Positions 1 through 8,776 of a stretch of 33,367 nucleotides of DNA are shown in pieces. Below the pieces are notes generated by a model. That model was given only the letters and a program-made list of their open reading frames with translations. It had not been told where the DNA came from and did no database searches. Source of the stretch: Bacteroidales bacterium UBA1192 (lineage in GTDB: Bacteria; Bacteroidota; Bacteroidia; Bacteroidales; Bacteroidaceae); NCBI GenBank assembly GCA_002310175.1, contig DBYG01000017.1, forward strand, positions 1-33,367, given 5' to 3'. The position numbers were made by a program, and so were the translations under genes. Position 1 is the first letter of the stretch; each line of letters opens with the position of its first letter.

Positions 1-77
1 TGTCAACTTATTTCAGCGTAAGACAGTTATGAAAGTTGGCGTAAACAGTTTTCATTTATTATAAGAAGGTGCAAATA

Positions 78-107
78 TTGCCCAATGAAAATATTTCAGT
101 AAATTTG
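78..107 (+). promoter_or_regulatory. Bacteroides-type promoter of the ileS operon
   Basis: A perfect TAnnTTTG -7 element (TAAATTTG) lies at 100-107. A TTG-containing -33 element ends at 80, giving a 19-nt spacer, which is the usual Bacteroidota spacing. Transcription would begin near 113-116 and leave a leader of about 55 nt before the ATG at 171. The motif match and spacing are read from the sequence; the start site is inferred. Confidence 0.65.
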
Positions 108-170
108 CGCCTAATTACGGGCGGAGTGCTCGTGTTATGACATTAAATCTTTATATATCAGATATTTGTG

Positions 171-3100
171 ATGAAAAAGTTTGCTGAGCGTGGACAACTT
201 GACCTGTCACAGGTCAACAAGGATGTTCTGGAGGACTGGCTTAAGGAGGATCTGTTCAGACGCAGTATAAAGGAGCGTGAAGGTCATCCGTCATTCGTAT
301 TTTATGAAGGACCTCCATCAGCAAACGGAATGCCCGGCATCCACCACGTAATGGCACGTACCATTAAGGACACTTTCTGCCGTTACAAGACCATGTGCGG
401 CTACCAGGTTAACCGTAAGGCCGGGTGGGATACACACGGACTACCTGTTGAGCTTGGCGTAGAGAAGAAACTCGGCATAACCAAGGAGGATATCGGTAAG
501 AAGATTTCAGTTGATGAATACAACATGAACTGCCGTACTGAGGTTATGAAATATAAGGAGCACTGGAGTGACCTTACGCAGAAGATAGGTTACTGGGTGG
601 ACCTGGACAACCCATACATCACCTATGACAACCGTTACATAGAGACCCTGTGGTGGTTGCTCAAGCAACTCTACGGCAAGGGTTATCTTTATAAAGGATA
701 TACCATACAACCTTACTCACCGGCAGCAGGTACAGGCCTCTCCAGCCATGAGCTGAACCAGCCCGGTTGCTACCGTGACGTAAAGGACACTACAGTGACC
801 GCTCAGTTCACGATGACCGATCCCAAGCCCGAGATGACGGGCTGGGGCACTCCTGTGTTCCTGGCATGGACCACAACCCCGTGGACTCTGCCTTCAAACA
901 CCGCTCTCTGCGTGGGCAAAAAGATAGACTATGTGGCTGTACGCACTTACAATCCCTATAACGGCCAGCCTGTTACAGCGGTAATGGCCCGGGAGCGCCT
1001 GGCTGCCTATCTTGATCCCAAGGGTGCAGAACTGGCGCTTGACTCATACAAGCAGGGCGATAAGGTCATTCCTTATCAGATTGTAGCTGAATACAAGGGT
1101 GAGGATTTGCTGGGCATGCATTATAGGCAGCTCTTCCCTTGGGTAAAGCCTGTTTTCAAGGCCGAGGACGGTACTATACAGATATCCGATGCCGGTTTCC
1201 GCGTTATTCCCGGTGATTATGTTACCACAGAAGATGGTACCGGTATAGTTCATATAGCACCCACATTCGGTGCTGATGACGCATTTGTGGCCAAGGCTGC
1301 CGGCATACCTTCGCTGTTCATGATCAACCGTAAGATGGAGACCCGTCCCATGGTTGACTTTACTGGTAAGTACTGGCTCATGGATGAGTTGGATCCCGAT
1401 TTCGTAAAGAATTGCGTGGATGCTGACTTTTACAGGGAGTATCAGGGCGCATACGTCAAGAATGCGTATGATCCAAAGTTCAACGAGGGAGGCAGGTATG
1501 ACGAGGCTGCCGCTCAGAAGGCTGAGGATCTGAATGTATATCTGTGCATACGCATGAAACAGCAAGGCACTGCATTCAAGATAGAGAAGCACGTTCACAA
1601 CTATCCTCACTGTTGGCGTACTGACAAGCCGGTTCTCTACTACCCTCTGGATAGCTGGTTCATAAAGGCGTCTGCCGCCCGGGAGCGTATGATGGAACTG
1701 AACAATACCATCAAATGGAAACCTGAATCAACAGGGACCGGCCGCTTTGGCAAATGGCTTGAGAACCTGAATGACTGGAATCTGAGCCGTAGCCGTTACT
1801 GGGGAACTCCGCTGCCTATCTGGCGCAACGATGATGGCGATGAGCTTTGCATCGGCTCTGTCGGGGAACTCTACAATGAGATTGAGAAATCCGTCAAGGC
1901 TGGCGTAATGAAATCCAACCCTTTCAAGGATAAAGGTTTTGTTCCCGGCGTATATACTGCCGATAACTACGATAAGATTGACCTGCACCGTCCATATGTG
2001 GATGACATCGTTCTGGTTTCGGATACGGGCCGCGTCATGAAACGTGAGCTTGACCTGATAGACGTTTGGTTTGACAGCGGTGCCATGCCGTTTGCGCAGA
2101 TGCACTATCCATTCGAGAATAAGGAATTGATAGACAATGGTACCGTTTTCCCGGCCGATTTCATTGCCGAGGGTGTGGACCAGACTCGAGGTTGGTTCTA
2201 CACATTGCATGCCATTGCAACTATGATAAAGGATGGTGTGTCGTATAAGACAGTCATTTCAAACGGCTTGGTGCTGGACAAAAACGGCAACAAGATGTCC
2301 AAACGTTTGGGGAATGCCGTGGACCCCTTCGATGCTATTGAGAAATACGGCAGCGATGCCTTGCGTTGGTATATGATAACGAACGCACAGCCTTGGGACA
2401 ATCTTAAATTTGATGAGGAGGGCGTGAAGGATGTCACCCGCAAGTTTTTCGGTACCCTGCACAATACATACAAGTTCTTTGCACAGTATGCTAATGTGGA
2501 CGGCTTTGACAATTCCGTCGCACAGATTCCTGTTTCAAATCGTCCTGTAATGGATCGCTGGATTCTCAGTGAGCTCAACTCACTCACTAGAGGTGTCCGT
2601 GAGAGCCTTGATGACTACGAACCTACACGTGCCGGCCGTCTGATAACCGGATTCGTCAATGACTATCTGTCTAACTGGTATGTTCACCTAACCCGTGACC
2701 GTTATTGGGGCAGTAACATGAGTGATGATAAACTGGCTGCATATCAGACTCTTTACACCTGTTTAGAGACTGTTTCAAGGCTTATGTCGCCCATTGCGCC
2801 GTTCTATGCTGACCGTCTTTATCGTGATCTTAACGTTGTTGCCTTGTCTGCAGCACCCATTTCTGTCCATCTGGCCGATTATCCTATATGTGATGACACT
2901 CTGGTAGACAAGGAGCTGGAGACGCGTATGGAGCTTGCCCAAAAACTGACTTCAATGGTTCTGGCTCTGCGCAAACGTGATGATGTCAAGATTAACGTGC
3001 GTAAGCCGTTGCAGAAGATACTTATTCCTGTTACAGCTGAACTTCGTTCACATTTGGAGCCGGTCAAGGAACTTGTCCGTGACCAGGTAAACGTGAAGGA

Positions 3101-3656
3101 GATAGAGTTCGTGGAGAGTGCGACAAGCGTACTTGTGAAGAAAGTAAAATGTAACTTCAAGATTCTGGGCAAGAAGTTCGGTCCGCTCATGAAAGGCGTT
3201 GCCGCAGCAGTTCAGAACATGAGTCAGGATGATGTAGCCAAACTGGAGCAGGAAGGTAGCTTTACATTCGATATCAACGGTACACCCGCCACGGTTGATA
3301 CTACCGAGGTTGAGATTTACAGTGAGGACATACCGGGGTGGGTCGTGGCCAATGAAGGAACACTCACCGTAGCGCTTGACATACAGTTAACCGATGAACT
3401 CAAGCTTGAAGGTATAGCCCGTGAGCTTAAGAAAAGGATTCAGGATATACGTAAACTCACAGGTTTTGAGATAACAGACAGGATTAATGTTATACTGAGT
3501 TCCTGCCCTGAAACTGACGCTGCTGTAAAAAAACATGAGGAGTGGATCAAGAGTCAAGTCTTGGCGGATTCTATGGAAATTGTCCGGGATCTGGAAGAGG
3601 GTGAGGAGATATCGTTTGACGACTATTCATTAAAGTTGAAAATAGAAAAAACCTAA
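171..3656 (+). CDS. ileS: Isoleucyl-tRNA synthetase, IleRS2-type
   Basis: This cytoplasmic class I synthetase charges tRNA-Ile with isoleucine. At 1161 residues it is long and has no C-terminal Cys-rich zinc motif, which fits the eukaryote-like IleRS2 group. The class I signature at residues 56-59 reads Gly-Ile-His-His instead of His-x-Gly-His. The second signature, KMSKR, is at 708-712. The CP1 editing domain lies between them, with a TTTPWT motif near residue 234 and GTGIVHIAPTFGADD near 360. WFDSGAMPF near 632 is also typical. I chose ATG 171; a GTG at 168 would add only one residue. It heads a plus-strand operon with the DksA-like gene 24 nt downstream, then lspA and a DUF4296 gene. Identity is certain; IleRS2 assignment is by length and motifs. 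Confidence 0.98.
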   Translation: MKKFAERGQLDLSQVNKDVLEDWLKEDLFRRSIKEREGHPSFVFYEGPPSANGMPGIHHVMARTIKDTFCRYKTMCGYQVNRKAGWDTHGLPVELGVEKKLGITKEDIGKKISVDEYNMNCRTEVMKYKEHWSDLTQKIGYWVDLDNPYITYDNRYIETLWWLLKQLYGKGYLYKGYTIQPYSPAAGTGLSSHELNQPGCYRDVKDTTVTAQFTMTDPKPEMTGWGTPVFLAWTTTPWTLPSNTALCVGKKIDYVAVRTYNPYNGQPVTAVMARERLAAYLDPKGAELALDSYKQGDKVIPYQIVAEYKGEDLLGMHYRQLFPWVKPVFKAEDGTIQISDAGFRVIPGDYVTTEDGTGIVHIAPTFGADDAFVAKAAGIPSLFMINRKMETRPMVDFTGKYWLMDELDPDFVKNCVDADFYREYQGAYVKNAYDPKFNEGGRYDEAAAQKAEDLNVYLCIRMKQQGTAFKIEKHVHNYPHCWRTDKPVLYYPLDSWFIKASAARERMMELNNTIKWKPESTGTGRFGKWLENLNDWNLSRSRYWGTPLPIWRNDDGDELCIGSVGELYNEIEKSVKAGVMKSNPFKDKGFVPGVYTADNYDKIDLHRPYVDDIVLVSDTGRVMKRELDLIDVWFDSGAMPFAQMHYPFENKELIDNGTVFPADFIAEGVDQTRGWFYTLHAIATMIKDGVSYKTVISNGLVLDKNGNKMSKRLGNAVDPFDAIEKYGSDALRWYMITNAQPWDNLKFDEEGVKDVTRKFFGTLHNTYKFFAQYANVDGFDNSVAQIPVSNRPVMDRWILSELNSLTRGVRESLDDYEPTRAGRLITGFVNDYLSNWYVHLTRDRYWGSNMSDDKLAAYQTLYTCLETVSRLMSPIAPFYADRLYRDLNVVALSAAPISVHLADYPICDDTLVDKELETRMELAQKLTSMVLALRKRDDVKINVRKPLQKILIPVTAELRSHLEPVKELVRDQVNVKEIEFVESATSVLVKKVKCNFKILGKKFGPLMKGVAAAVQNMSQDDVAKLEQEGSFTFDINGTPATVDTTEVEIYSEDIPGWVVANEGTLTVALDIQLTDELKLEGIARELKKRIQDIRKLTGFEITDRINVILSSCPETDAAVKKHEEWIKSQVLADSMEIVRDLEEGEEISFDDYSLKLKIEKT

Positions 3657-3680
3657 TTAATATTATTAAAAATCCACGCA

Positions 3681-4058
3681 ATGGCAGAGAAGAACCGTTA
3701 TTCTGATGAGGAACTTGAAGAGTTCCGTCAGATTATCAATGAAAAACTGGAGATAGCACAGAGGGACTACGATGCACTTAAGGCATCATTGATGAATGCT
3801 GACAACAACAGCACAGATGATACGTCACCAACGTACAAAGTGTTGGAGGAGGGCGCAAGTACCCTTTCAAAAGAAGAGACTACCCGACTTGCCCAGCGTC
3901 AGATGAAGTTCATCCAGTCACTTCAAGCGGCTTTGGTACGTATAGAGAATAAGACTTATGGTATTTGTCGTGAAACAGGTAAGCTTATTCCCAAAGAGCG
4001 TCTGCGTGCAGTGCCTCATGCTACACTGACAATTGAGGCTAAACAGCATAAACATTAA
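3681..4058 (+). CDS. TraR/DksA-family protein with degenerate zinc finger
   Basis: This 125-residue protein has the DksA/TraR architecture: a charged helical hairpin (about residues 8-90) followed by the C-terminal signature YGICRETGKLIPKERLRAVP (93-112). DksA proteins enter the RNA polymerase secondary channel and modulate transcription, in many bacteria together with ppGpp. Canonical members have four zinc-binding cysteines. Here only Cys96 remains; the second position is Thr99, and the second CxxC pair is replaced in the ATLTIEAK segment. The fold may therefore be held without zinc, as in known Cys-poor family members. It lies 24 nt after ileS and 8 nt before lspA, so cotranscription is likely. 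Family membership is clear; its target promoters and ppGpp dependence are unknown. Confidence 0.9.
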   Translation: MAEKNRYSDEELEEFRQIINEKLEIAQRDYDALKASLMNADNNSTDDTSPTYKVLEEGASTLSKEETTRLAQRQMKFIQSLQAALVRIENKTYGICRETGKLIPKERLRAVPHATLTIEAKQHKH

Positions 4059-4066
4059 ACTTGTTT

Positions 4067-4786
4067 ATGAAAAATGATTTGAAAGAGTCAGGAAAACGTT
4101 CCAACCTAAGGTTAATTTCTTTCGTAGTAATCTTAGCGGTATTGATAATAGACCAGGTTATAAAAATCCTGGTCAAAACGAATATGGCTATCGGTGACGA
4201 AATTTTTATAACATCCTGGTTCAGAATATTGTTTGTAGAGAACAATGGTATGGCTTTCGGATTGGAGCTGATAGGTAAACTCTTTCTTTCACTATTCCGT
4301 ATAGCGGCTATATCCTTTTTTTGTTGGTATTTGTACAAAATATCCGGAAGAGGGTTCCCGACAGGTTATGTGATAACGGTTTCATTCATTATTGCAGGTG
4401 CACTGGGGAACCTGTTTGACTGTATGTTCTACGGCCTTGTGTTTTCTGAGAGCACGCCAGTGTCCGACGGTGTAGCACATTTCACGGCCATAGGCGAGGG
4501 ATATGCCCCGTTCCTTTACGGAAAGGTGGTTGACATGTTCTATTTCCCGCTTTTCAAGTGGCCTGAGTGGATGCCTCTGGTCGGAGGGGACACATTTTTC
4601 AGTCCTATTTTCAACTTTGCCGATTCATGTATAACCTGCGGGGTGATAGTGGTAATATTCTTCTATTCCAGAATTGTTAATATGGGGTTGAACTATAGTG
4701 GTGCCAGACATGAAGCCGTAGTTGCGGATACCAATGATATCTCAGGTACTGAAGATCTTCCCGGACAGGATGATGAGAAGAGTTGA
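4067..4786 (+). CDS. lspA: Lipoprotein signal peptidase (signal peptidase II)
   Basis: LspA is an inner-membrane aspartyl protease that removes the signal peptide from diacylated prolipoproteins. The 239-residue protein has four hydrophobic segments (about residues 15-36, 70-90, 100-118 and 185-205). Family motifs include IIDQ (27-30), NNGMAFG (59-65), GALGNLFD with the first catalytic Asp at 118, and FNFAD with the second at 186. It is much longer than the roughly 160-residue enterobacterial enzyme. The extra length is an insertion between the two catalytic aspartates plus a hydrophilic tail after about residue 210. The Arg that usually follows the first catalytic Asp is Cys119. I chose ATG 4067; an upstream TTG at 4061 adds two residues. 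The next gene, itself a lipoprotein, overlaps its end by 17 nt. Confidence 0.95.
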   Translation: MKNDLKESGKRSNLRLISFVVILAVLIIDQVIKILVKTNMAIGDEIFITSWFRILFVENNGMAFGLELIGKLFLSLFRIAAISFFCWYLYKISGRGFPTGYVITVSFIIAGALGNLFDCMFYGLVFSESTPVSDGVAHFTAIGEGYAPFLYGKVVDMFYFPLFKWPEWMPLVGGDTFFSPIFNFADSCITCGVIVVIFFYSRIVNMGLNYSGARHEAVVADTNDISGTEDLPGQDDEKS

Positions 4787-5537
4787 AACTGCTATACTGT
4801 TGTCTTTTCTGCTGATTGTTACGGAAGGATGCAGGCAGAAACGTCCGGACGGAGTCCTTTCTCCCAGGAAAATGGAAGTTGTGCTCTATGATTATCATCT
4901 TGCGCAGGCTGTGGTGATGGAGTTGCCGAGGGATGAAAGGTATGCCCGTGACGCCTATCTGGACTGGTGCTTCGAGAAAAACGGCATCACTAAGGAACAG
5001 TTTGATAATTCATTGAAATGGTACACCCGTTATCCTAAAGAACTTGCTTTAATTTATGAAGATTTAAGTACAAGGATAGATAAAGAATACGAACAGGTTT
5101 CTAATTCGGTGCAGCTTGCGGAGAAAAAAGCCTTGCTGGTTGCATCCGGAGACAGCGTAGATATCTGGTATCTGAATCGTGTCAGCATACTGAACACTTC
5201 AGATTATATGAAGAAACTTGTTTTTTCATTTCCGGCGGACACGACATTCTATCCATCAGACACGATTGAATGGGATTTCGCACATACTTTTGTCGAAACT
5301 CAGGACAGTGTGCCCCATAAGGCATATATTGAACTCTCTGTCTATTATCCTGATAGCGTGTCCACAATTGATACCATGTTATGCAGTACAGGGCACAGTA
5401 ATCTCTCTTTGGTAATCGATACTGTGAAACCGATGACAAGGATATCAGGGTCAGTCAACTATCTGGATTTAGCAGACGACAGGAAATCCCTATTCATACT
5501 ATCCGATGTGTCCCTCTTAAGATTTCACAAAAGATAG
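4770..5537 (+). CDS. DUF4296-family lipoprotein
   Basis: This is a putative exported lipoprotein of about 255 residues. The N-terminus has two Arg, a hydrophobic stretch and a lipobox-like site ending in Cys near residue 21 (VTEGC), so it would be processed by the LspA encoded just upstream. Residues 25-120 match the DUF4296 pattern of Bacteroidota: a 'Y-x-x-HLAQAV' segment, then 'F..NGIT.EQFD.SLKWY..YPKEL..IYEDL'. The C-terminal half is rich in Asp, Ser and Thr and probably beta-structured. ATG 4770 (or ATG 4773) is the natural start because it gives a complete signal peptide; a longer reading from 4722 would bury it. The coding region overlaps lspA by 17 nt. The molecular function is unknown. 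Confidence 0.8.
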   Translation: MMRRVETAILLSFLLIVTEGCRQKRPDGVLSPRKMEVVLYDYHLAQAVVMELPRDERYARDAYLDWCFEKNGITKEQFDNSLKWYTRYPKELALIYEDLSTRIDKEYEQVSNSVQLAEKKALLVASGDSVDIWYLNRVSILNTSDYMKKLVFSFPADTTFYPSDTIEWDFAHTFVETQDSVPHKAYIELSVYYPDSVSTIDTMLCSTGHSNLSLVIDTVKPMTRISGSVNYLDLADDRKSLFILSDVSLLRFHKR

Positions 5538-5542
5538 TTCTG

Positions 5543-6301
5543 TCACTGACTGCGTCTGCGAAACTCAGCACAAATGATTGCGGTGGCTGCAGCGACGTTG
5601 AGTGATTCTGATGTCGGTTTGTCTCCTGGCCAGTCCGGTATAAATAACCTCTCTGTGACCAGATTGCTTACTAAAGGGCTGATTCCATTACCTTCATTGC
5701 CCATTATTATCACTCCGTTACCGGTGAGATTGTGCTTGTAAATGTTCTCTCCGTCCAGGAATGTCCCATATATAGCCGTTTCTTCAGGCAGGGAACTTAA
5801 TGTGCTGAGAAGGTCAATGTAATGGAACCGCACCCTTGCTATTGCACCCATTGTTGCCTGAATGGCTTTAGGGGCGTATATGTCAGCGCAATCCGGAGAA
5901 CAAAAAACATCTTTGATGCCGAACCAGTCCGCAATTCTTGCTATTGTTCCAATATTACCAGGATCCTGAACGCCATCCAAAGCAAGAACAAGATTCCGAG
6001 ATACTGCGGTATGTATGTTTGCGGTGTAATTCGGGATTCGGAATATAGCTATCACGTCTTGAGGAGAGCGGAGCAGACTGGCGCGTTTTAACTCATCATG
6101 TGTGATGGTTTCGACACGTTCAGCAATTATGTTTTTATGGGTTTCCATCCATTCTTTTGTGGCCGCAAGAAGGACACATTTGAAAATGCCCAAAAGTTCT
6201 TCTGTCAGTTTATGCCCTTCGACTACAAATAGATGATTCTCGTCTCGAAACTTCTTTTTTTCCAGACTTTTGATTTTTTTTATATCATTCTTGCTAAACA
6301 T
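5543..6301 (-). CDS. TrmH/SpoU-family RNA 2'-O-methyltransferase
   Basis: This 252-residue SPOUT methyltransferase would use S-adenosylmethionine to methylate a ribose 2'-OH in rRNA or tRNA. The N-terminal substrate-binding region (about 1-100) begins with Lys-rich 'IKSLEKKKFRDE..LFVVEGHK'. The C-terminal knotted domain carries motif 1 (LALDGVQDPGNIGTIARIA), motif 2 (IIMGNEGNGIS) and motif 3 (IPDWPGDKPTSESLNVAAA), with the conserved Asn, Glu and Ser-Leu-Asn of the family. The target nucleotide cannot be told from sequence. It ends 5 nt from the convergent DUF4296 gene. It is divergent from tamL, with 108 nt between the two starts. Confidence 0.92.
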   Translation of the reverse strand: MFSKNDIKKIKSLEKKKFRDENHLFVVEGHKLTEELLGIFKCVLLAATKEWMETHKNIIAERVETITHDELKRASLLRSPQDVIAIFRIPNYTANIHTAVSRNLVLALDGVQDPGNIGTIARIADWFGIKDVFCSPDCADIYAPKAIQATMGAIARVRFHYIDLLSTLSSLPEETAIYGTFLDGENIYKHNLTGNGVIIMGNEGNGISPLVSNLVTERLFIPDWPGDKPTSESLNVAAATAIICAEFRRRSQ

Positions 6302-6349
6302 AAGTTATTATTTGATGGTTGTAAAGATAGTTATTTTTCAAATCAGCTC

Positions 6350-6380
6350 TTTGAAAGCAGTGCGAGTTTCCGTATCTTTG
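6350..6380 (+). promoter_or_regulatory. Bacteroides-type promoter of tamL
   Basis: A consensus pair is visible: TTTG at 6350-6353, a 19-nt spacer, and TATCTTTG (TAnnTTTG) at 6373-6380. Transcription would begin near 6387, giving a leader of about 24 nt before the ATG at 6410. Both boxes match the Bacteroidota consensus exactly. Confidence 0.75.
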
Positions 6381-6409
6381 CCTAATTTATACATTGATAT
6401 CTTGTAAAT

Positions 6410-8731
6410 ATGTACAGGAAAATCATATATACTGTTATGATGTCGGCAGCTGCTATGTGGCTTGCCTCATGCTCTATATATAAACATGTTCCTGAAGGAA
6501 GATATCTGTTGGATAAGGTCGAGGTGGTTTCGGCAGAAAGCAGGAATGATGCTGTTTCCAAATATAGGAACTATTCTTACCAGACTCCTAATTCAAAATG
6601 GCTTGGATTGTTGAGATTTCCGCTCAGACTATACTCAATGTCGAGTGTAAGGCATCCTGACCGGTGGATAAGCAGGACTCTGCGTAAGATTGGAGAGGAG
6701 CCTGTGTTGCTTGATGAGATGCTTTCCGAGGTGTCTGTTCAGGATATGAGGCGTTCGCTGATGAACTCTGGCTATTTGAATGCCAAGGTCAATGTGGAAA
6801 CTGATTATTCAAGGAAACGTAAAGCTACGGTCAGGTACAAGATTACTCCTGGCAAAATGTTCGTGGTGGATAATATTCGCTATACTGTACAGGACACTAT
6901 AATCTCTCTCATACTTGATGATAACAGGAAATCCTCCCTCTTACATGAGGGGATGAATCTTGAATCAGGAGTGCTTGATGCCGAACGCACAAGAATTACC
7001 AGCCTCTTGCAGAAGCAGGGTTATTGGGCTTTCAATAAAGATTATATATCGTTTGTCGCTGATACGGTAACAGGTAGCAATATGGTTGGGCTGAATATGA
7101 TTGTCGCGGCAGAAAGATACGATCAGGAAGGTTCAACAAGACAGCACACCCAGTATTATGTGTCGGATATAGATTATGTCCTGATGGACAATCCTAATTT
7201 TTCGGCTATCAACTTTGAAATGATGAACTCCGTTGGTTATGACGGTTTTCGCCTATACTATCCATCTGGTGACGATAAACCTATTATACGTCCCTCGATT
7301 ATAGCCAGTCATTCATTTCTCCGTAATGGTCTTCTTTATAATACCGATTCAATTTCAAAGACTTATACTTCCCTCTCACGACTTGGAATATTGAGCTATA
7401 CGAACATCCGTTTTGAACCACTTCCTGGGACGAATGACAGACTGAAAGCCAATGTCTATCTCGTAAGCCAGCCTAAACATTCTTTCAGTTTTGAGGTCGA
7501 AGGAACTAATACAGCGGGTGACTTGGGAGCTGCAGCATCGCTTTCTTTTACCAATAGGAATCTTTTCAGAGGTTCTGAACAACTCACGTTTAAACTTCGT
7601 GGAGCCTATGAATCCATTACGAATCTTCCAGGATATTCAGGTGATACTTATACAGAATATGGTTTGGAGTCAAATCTGGATTTTCCGGAACTGCTTCTTC
7701 CATTTGTTTCACAGGCACAGCAACGGCGCAGTCAAGCTACTTCCAGGTTCAGTCTCAAAATGAATTCGCAGAACAGGCCTGAGTTCAATAAGACTATTTT
7801 TTCGGCAGGCTGGAGCTATCTTTGGAGTGACGGATGGAGGAAGACTCACCGATTGGATGTGATAGACCTTAACTATATAGTTTTACCCTGGATTTCCGAT
7901 AATTTCCGTAAAGAATATCTTGACCCTATTTCTTCCAAGAATTCTATCCTAAAGTACAGTTATGAAAATCTTCTCATAACTAAACTTGGCTATACTTTCT
8001 ATTATTCAAATTCAGGTCTCAAATCTTCAAGTCCATTCCAATACTCTGTTCGTATTGGTGCGGAGACATCAGGTAACGTTCTATATGGGACTTCTAAACT
8101 ATTGAACAGGGAATGGAATACATCGGGACAGTATGAGGTGATGCACATAGCTTTTGCGCAGTATTTGAAACACGATTTCTCATTTACCGGAAACTGGAGA
8201 GTCGATGCTTCAAGTAATTTACTTATACATATGGAATACGGAATAGCTTTTCCATATAATAATTCTTCGAGTCTGCCGTTTGAAAAAAGATACTTCGCCG
8301 GGGGTGCGAATAGTGTACGAGGTTGGTCTGTCAGAGAACTTGGTCCAGGTACATACCAGGGTGGCGACAAGATTGTAGACTATATAAAACAGTCCGGTGA
8401 TATAAAGATAGGGGCCAGTATTGAGTATAGATCTAAGCTGTTCTGGAAACTGAACAGTGCATTGTTTGTCGATGCAGGCAATATATGGACTATCAGAAAA
8501 TATGATGAGCAACCTGGGGGATTGTTCAGTTTTGACACATTCTATAAACAAGTGGCAGTTGCATACGGGCTTGGAATAAGAATGGATTTGGGTTTTCTGG
8601 TATTGAGATTAGATGGAGGCATGAAAGCGTATAATCCAGCCGGAAGTACCTCTTATCAGAAAGTGCCATTATTACACCCCAGTTTCGGAAGAGATTTTGC
8701 ATTCCATCTTGCGGTAGGATATCCCTTCTGA
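6410..8731 (+). CDS. tamL: TamL: lipoprotein Omp85-family outer-membrane protein
   Basis: This 773-residue protein belongs to the BamA/TamA (Omp85) superfamily. A signal peptide ends at a lipobox (AAMWLASC, Cys21). About 300 residues of POTRA-like periplasmic domains follow, then a 16-strand-type beta-barrel ending in Phe (VGYPF). The barrel carries the Omp85 loop-6 signature VRGW in 'FAGGANSVRGWSVRELGPG' near residue 640. A lipid-anchored Omp85 protein is the mark of TamL, the Bacteroidota TamA variant, which works with TamB in outer-membrane protein or lipid traffic. No tamB lies in the window. Downstream, a metallo-hydrolase follows after 45 nt. BamA itself lacks the lipobox and is usually longer, so I favour TamL. 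Confidence 0.85.
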   Translation: MYRKIIYTVMMSAAAMWLASCSIYKHVPEGRYLLDKVEVVSAESRNDAVSKYRNYSYQTPNSKWLGLLRFPLRLYSMSSVRHPDRWISRTLRKIGEEPVLLDEMLSEVSVQDMRRSLMNSGYLNAKVNVETDYSRKRKATVRYKITPGKMFVVDNIRYTVQDTIISLILDDNRKSSLLHEGMNLESGVLDAERTRITSLLQKQGYWAFNKDYISFVADTVTGSNMVGLNMIVAAERYDQEGSTRQHTQYYVSDIDYVLMDNPNFSAINFEMMNSVGYDGFRLYYPSGDDKPIIRPSIIASHSFLRNGLLYNTDSISKTYTSLSRLGILSYTNIRFEPLPGTNDRLKANVYLVSQPKHSFSFEVEGTNTAGDLGAAASLSFTNRNLFRGSEQLTFKLRGAYESITNLPGYSGDTYTEYGLESNLDFPELLLPFVSQAQQRRSQATSRFSLKMNSQNRPEFNKTIFSAGWSYLWSDGWRKTHRLDVIDLNYIVLPWISDNFRKEYLDPISSKNSILKYSYENLLITKLGYTFYYSNSGLKSSSPFQYSVRIGAETSGNVLYGTSKLLNREWNTSGQYEVMHIAFAQYLKHDFSFTGNWRVDASSNLLIHMEYGIAFPYNNSSSLPFEKRYFAGGANSVRGWSVRELGPGTYQGGDKIVDYIKQSGDIKIGASIEYRSKLFWKLNSALFVDAGNIWTIRKYDEQPGGLFSFDTFYKQVAVAYGLGIRMDLGFLVLRLDGGMKAYNPAGSTSYQKVPLLHPSFGRDFAFHLAVGYPF

Positions 8732-8776
8732 CTGAATATTTATTATTTAATATGAAAGGAATAAAGCAAAATAATA

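Noticed and set aside
1044..1610. Open frame of 188 codons antisense to ileS
   Set aside because: It has no recognisable motif and lies wholly inside the conserved IleRS editing-domain coding region.
6322..6329. TATCTTTA as a minus-strand promoter for the TrmH-family gene
   Set aside because: It differs from TAnnTTTG at the last base, and no TTTG lies at the right distance, so the promoter of this gene remains unidentified.
6410..8731. BamA
   Set aside because: The lipobox cysteine and the shorter POTRA region fit TamL better than BamA, which is not lipidated.
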